Translations under genes and position numbers: made by a program
Source of the DNA: Tragulus kanchil
Lineage: Eukaryota; Chordata; Mammalia; Artiodactyla; Tragulidae
Length of the DNA: 64,000 bases
NCBI GenBank assembly: GCA_022376925.1
Contig: JAIOJX010000030.1
Coordinates: 175,083,298 to 175,147,297, forward strand
Reading direction: 5' to 3'
The notes under the pieces: generated by a model
Told to the model about the DNA's origin: nothing
Database searches by the model: none
Seen by the model: the letters and a program-made list of their open reading frames with translations, nothing else
Shown: positions 60,851 to 64,000 of the stretch, in pieces
Layout: each line of letters begins with the position of its first letter
Position numbering within the stretch: position 1 is the first letter of the stretch

Positions 60851-61154
60851 GCTGAAAAAAAACCAAGATTCTTTTCTTGTGCCTTCCCCCCATCCTGCCA
60901 CCACTGTTTTAAACCTCCACCAGCTAACATTTGACGAGCGAAAACACCTGACTATCTTTTGTGGCATGTGGGCAAGAAATTGCAGTTCGATTCTAAGGAT
61001 CACTCTTCACTCTTTGCTTTTCTTTCTGTATCATCACTCATGGGAAGCTCAGATCCTTTTAGGGATTTAAGCGTTCAGACAAAGAACAGCTGGCCCTAGA
61101 AGGTCAATTCTTTCTGAAGGCAGAAAAATGGCATTTCTCAGCATTTCTCTTCTT

Positions 61155-61322
61155 TTTTAAAAAAAAAACTTTTATTTATTTATTTTTGGCTGTGCGGGGT
61201 CTTTGTTGATGTGTGGGTTTAGCTGCTCTGCAGTATGTGGGATCTTCCCGGATCAGGACTTGAACCCATGTCTCCTGCGTTGGCAGGCGGGTTCCTATCC
61301 ACTGAGCCACGAGGGAAGCCCC
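61155..61322 (-). mobile_element. CHR-type SINE, short
   Basis: Reverse (aaat)n tail, ggctgtgcggggtctttgtt, B box ggatcaggacttgaaccc and the head gagccacgagggaagcccc. Confidence 0.8.
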
Positions 61323-61369
61323 GCATTTCTCTTCTAATAGCTCATTGTCCCCTCTAATCGCTGAATTTT

Positions 61370-61545
61370 TATTCTGAACCAACAAGTATGCTGTTAACTG
61401 CTTTACATAAATGATCCTATGTACTCCTCCCCACATTGAATAGTAATACCCTCTCCATTTTGCACATGAGGAAAACTGAGGCCTAGAAAGTTGGCATAAC
61501 CTCCAGACTCCCACAACCAGCAAGAGGTGACAGTGGCATCAGTCT
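61370..61545 (-). mobile_element. MIR SINE remnant
   Basis: ccattttgcacatgaggaaa, actgaggcctagaaagttgg and cacaaccagcaagaggtgac are a reverse MIR. Confidence 0.65.
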
Positions 61546-62097
61546 CCCATCTCTCTGCCTCCACAGCCTGAGCTCGTAATACTGCAGTTTATTGCAAGAA
61601 TAATTGTGACTTACAAGGTACTTTGTTTAGTCAGCTAACTAATGGAGTAATAACATCACTGAGAATTATCATAACTAAGTGTTTAATGAAGACTCACTGC
61701 TAGTGTTGTTCCTGTCATGATGTTGTGATTCCTTATTTAGAAATATTGTTTTGAAGGGAGGTAGAGGCCATCCCTCTGAAGACGCTTTCCTCTCTGTCCT
61801 CTGCCCAGGATCTGGCCACCCAGGCAGCTGCATGTGCAACTCAGGCATCTGTCAGCTGAGGCGGTCATTCCCCAATTGCTCAGTTTCCCTTGGGTCAGGG
61901 GTGCAGCAGCATCACATGGGCCCCAGACAAGCACCCAAGTGGCATTGGAGATGCACTGTGAAGGTGACAAACCCCGGCTTCTATTACCAGTTCCTAGAAC
62001 TAGGCCATTTCCCTACAAACACTCCTGTTATGATTCATGCAGAGTGAGAGCTGAACCACAAGTTCAAGTTCTTCTTTCTTTAAATATGCCAACCTGG

Positions 62098-62412
62098 GGC
62101 TTCCCTGGTGGTCCAGTGGGTAAGGACCCCGCCTTGCAGTGCAAGGGGCACCGGTTCGATCCCTGGCCTGGGAGGATCCCACGTGCCGCGGAGCGGCTGG
62201 ACTGATGTGTCCAGTTACCGAGCCAGAGCTCTGGAGCACATGTGCCCAGAGCCGGCGCTCTGTGACAACAGAGGCCACCGCAATGGGAGGCCCACCCGGG
62301 CCAAGGAAAAAGGATGGATGAAAGTGGACAAATGGAAGACCAATAGAAGTGGCCCGCCTGCTCCCCTCCCTCCCCACCCCACCCCCACCAAAATAAGTAA
62401 ATAAATAAATCT
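62098..62412 (+). mobile_element. Young SINE, same family (copy 13)
   Basis: Full length, with the 16-base target duplication aaatatgccaacctgg at 62082-62097 and 62413-62428. The tail ends taaataaataaatct without poly(A). Confidence 0.92.
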
Positions 62413-62453
62413 AAATATGCCAACCTGGAGGGACCTTGGGAAAATGGATGGGC

Positions 62454-62481
62454 TTTCTTTTTTTAAATTTTTTTCTAACAT

Positions 62482-62516
<35 letters not shown>

Positions 62517-62813
62517 TTTGGGCGGGGGGCGGGTTGGGGAGGGAGGGGATGGGCAGGCCACTTCTATTGGTCTTTCATTTGTCCACTTTCATCCATCTTT
62601 GTTCTTTGGCTCTTGTGGGCCTCCCATCGCGGTGGCCTCTGTTGTCACAGAGCACTGGCTCTGGGCGCATGTGCTCCAGAGCTCTGGCTCGGTAATTGGA
62701 CATATTGGTCCAGCCGCTCTGCGGCACGTGGGATCTTCCCAGGCTAGGGATCGAACCGGCGCCCCTTGCACTGCAAGGCGGTGTCCTTACCCACTGGACC
62801 ACCAGGGAAGCCC
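62454..62813 (-). mobile_element. Young SINE, same family (copy 14)
   Basis: Reverse orientation, with short target duplication tggatgggc. The tail is expanded to about ten tttatt-type tetramers (62478-62519). It lies 41 bases from the SINE at 62098-62412, forming an inverted pair. Confidence 0.92.
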
Positions 62814-63034
62814 TGGATGGGCATTTTTAACAGCAGAAGACTCCTTTAGAAAACCTGCAGCTGTTTCCAAGAGGGGAAAACGTATACAGATATATATGTC
62901 AAAAGTAGTTTGTGATATCAAGCATCATCCTTTTTCTCATGACTTTTAAAATACGGCAACACTCTGTTTATAAAGAAGCAGGTGGCAGGTCACTCAGGAG
63001 TGGGCAATGCTGGGGTCAGCAGCTCATAAATACA

Positions 63035-63170
63035 CCAGAGGGGGTGATTCATGGATAAAAGGACCCCCAGGTGTGGGTCCGTTTGGCCCTGGATTCAAAT
63101 TCTGCCTCCATCATTCAACTAACTGTGCAACTTGGGGCAAGTTTTGTGTAACTTCTCTAAACCAACACGA
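63035..63170 (+). mobile_element. MIR SINE remnant
   Basis: ggccctggattcaaattctg, caacttggggcaagttttgt and gtaacttctctaaacc are a sense MIR core. Confidence 0.65.
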
Positions 63171-63459
63171 GATAGTCATTTCCATTTTCTGGTCAACTTC
63201 GCAAGAATATTTAAAAATAAAACCCGGCTCTTTGGTTGAGCAGAGGAAGTAGAGTACAGCTGTTTAGAGCATTAAGTTTGCATCCCAGACCCAAGATAAA
63301 AGTTGAGCTCAGCCACTTTGCAACTTTGGACTTAGTGACAGTCACTAGGCTTCCTTCCGGAAGCCACCCACCTGAGGGTCTGGAGTAAGAATTATGTGCA
63401 TTGATACAGGCAGTGTGCTTACCTCGGTGCCCTTGGCTTAGGAGGGCCTCCCTAAAGGG

Positions 63460-63682
63460 TTATGTGCATGCTCAGTCGCTCAATGTCTGACTCTGCAAGT
63501 CTGTGGACTATAGACTATAGACTATAGTCTATAGACTGCCAGGCTTCTCTGTTCATATGATTTTCCAAGCAAGGAGTGGGCTGCCATTTCCTTCTCCAGA
63601 GGATCTGCCCGACCCAGAGATCAAACCCAAGTCTCCTGCATTGCAGACAGATTATTTACCAACTAAGCCACCAGGGAAACCC
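63460..63682 (-). mobile_element. Bov-tA2/Bov-A2 SINE with internal palindromic repeat
   Basis: Reverse orientation: gcatgctcagtcgctcaatg, gattttccaagcaaggagtg, then the tRNA end cagattatttaccaactaag. A tatagac-type simple repeat has expanded inside it at 63506-63536. Confidence 0.88.
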
Positions 63683-63821
63683 CTATAAAGGGTAGTGCTG
63701 TCTATTAGCTATGGCTAGGATCAGAGCCTGGGCTTCTTTATGATCTGGCCAGAGGTGTGAAGTCAAGTGCCCAGGCTGAAGTTGGGCAGCAAGCAACTCA
63801 GGGTGGGCTGTGGGGTCCAAC

Positions 63822-63894
63822 AGGCTAGGGATCGAACCGGCGCCCCTTGCACTGCAAGGCGGTGTCCTTACCCACTGGACCACCAGGGAAGCCC
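63822..63894 (-). mobile_element. SINE head fragment from duplication
   Basis: Matches 62741-62813 exactly. It has no target-site duplication of its own because set 16 created it. Confidence 0.85.
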
Positions 63895-64000
63895 TGGATG
63901 GGCATTTTTAACAGCAGAAGACTCCTTTAGAAAACCTGCAGCTGTTTCCAAGAGGGGAAAACGTATACAGATATATATGTCAAAAGTAGTTTGTGATATC

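Larger units (their letters stand above)
22034..64000 (-). other. ARL8B: Presumed ARL8B intron 1 (exon 1 not found)
   Basis: After exon 2 I find no sequence coding the missing 41 N-terminal residues with the P-loop. Mammalian ARL8B has a very long first intron, so the rest of the window fits as intron 1. Exon 1 could alternatively sit in the 500-N gap. The unique stretches at 22034-23260, 25240-26360, 31670-32030, 50230-51090, 51270-52230 and 55900-57170 show no gene or element I can name. Confidence 0.6.
62741..64000. repeat. Tandem duplication set 16 (period 1081), second unit cut by window end
   Basis: Segment 62741-62919 recurs at 63822-64000. The border lies inside the SINE at 62741, so 63822-63894 is a SINE fragment next to unrelated DNA. 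Confidence 0.92.

Overview
This is a vertebrate nuclear window, and the interspersed repeats make it a ruminant. It contains several Bov-tA/Bov-A2 SINEs, a BovB LINE 3' end, CHR-type tRNA-Glu SINEs, and much older MIR, L2, L1 and hAT remnants. Another tRNA-headed SINE, whose body I do not recognise, occurs at 14 distinct sites. Most copies are CpG-rich and nearly identical. Because its body does not match the Bov-tA or CHR elements I know, the species may lie outside the usual cattle/sheep/deer references. A basal ruminant such as a mouse-deer is a guess, not a conclusion. There are no bacterial-style operons, CRISPR arrays or intact transposon genes.

The only protein-coding gene I can demonstrate is ARL8B, on the minus strand. 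Exons 2 to 7 are present, with splice sites and phases that rebuild residues 42-186 of the 186-residue lysosomal small GTPase. From the gene's 5' side: exon 2 at 21953-22033, exon 3 at 20237-20310, exon 4 (two copies), exon 5 at 13777-13844, exon 6 (two copies), exon 7 with the stop (two copies). The 3' UTR runs down to about 3.7 kb. Exon 1, which carries the amphipathic N-terminus and the P-loop, is not in the window. About 22-64 kb is therefore most simply read as the large first intron, and 1-2.6 kb as the region downstream of the gene.

The dominant structural feature is a series of 16 tandem direct duplications, each with a period of 1.0-1.15 kb. They affect unrelated sequence, are nearly identical, and are often separated by 10-33 bp of unrelated filler. 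Some overlap in chains, so short stretches occur three times. They duplicate exons 4, 6 and 7 in ways that would break the reading frame. The uniform period and the lack of any shared motif at the borders point to unmerged contig overlaps in the assembly rather than biology. Collapsed, the locus would be about 46-47 kb.

Layout. 1-1.9 kb: possible retrocopy fragment and two young SINEs. 1.9-7.3 kb: ARL8B 3' UTR and exon 7. 7.3-22 kb: introns and exons 6 to 2. 22-26 kb: intron 1 with an L1 remnant, SINEs and a 500-N gap. 26-50 kb: almost continuous tandem-duplication sets over old repeats. 50-57 kb: unduplicated intron with L2, Bov-tA and a CpG-rich CCAAT-box minisatellite. 57-64 kb: a BovB end, another duplication, and an inverted pair of young SINEs. 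I found no previously undescribed gene system. The best leads are the unrecognised T+ type SINE family, its insertion in the ARL8B 3' UTR, and the CCAAT repeat at 53.2 kb.
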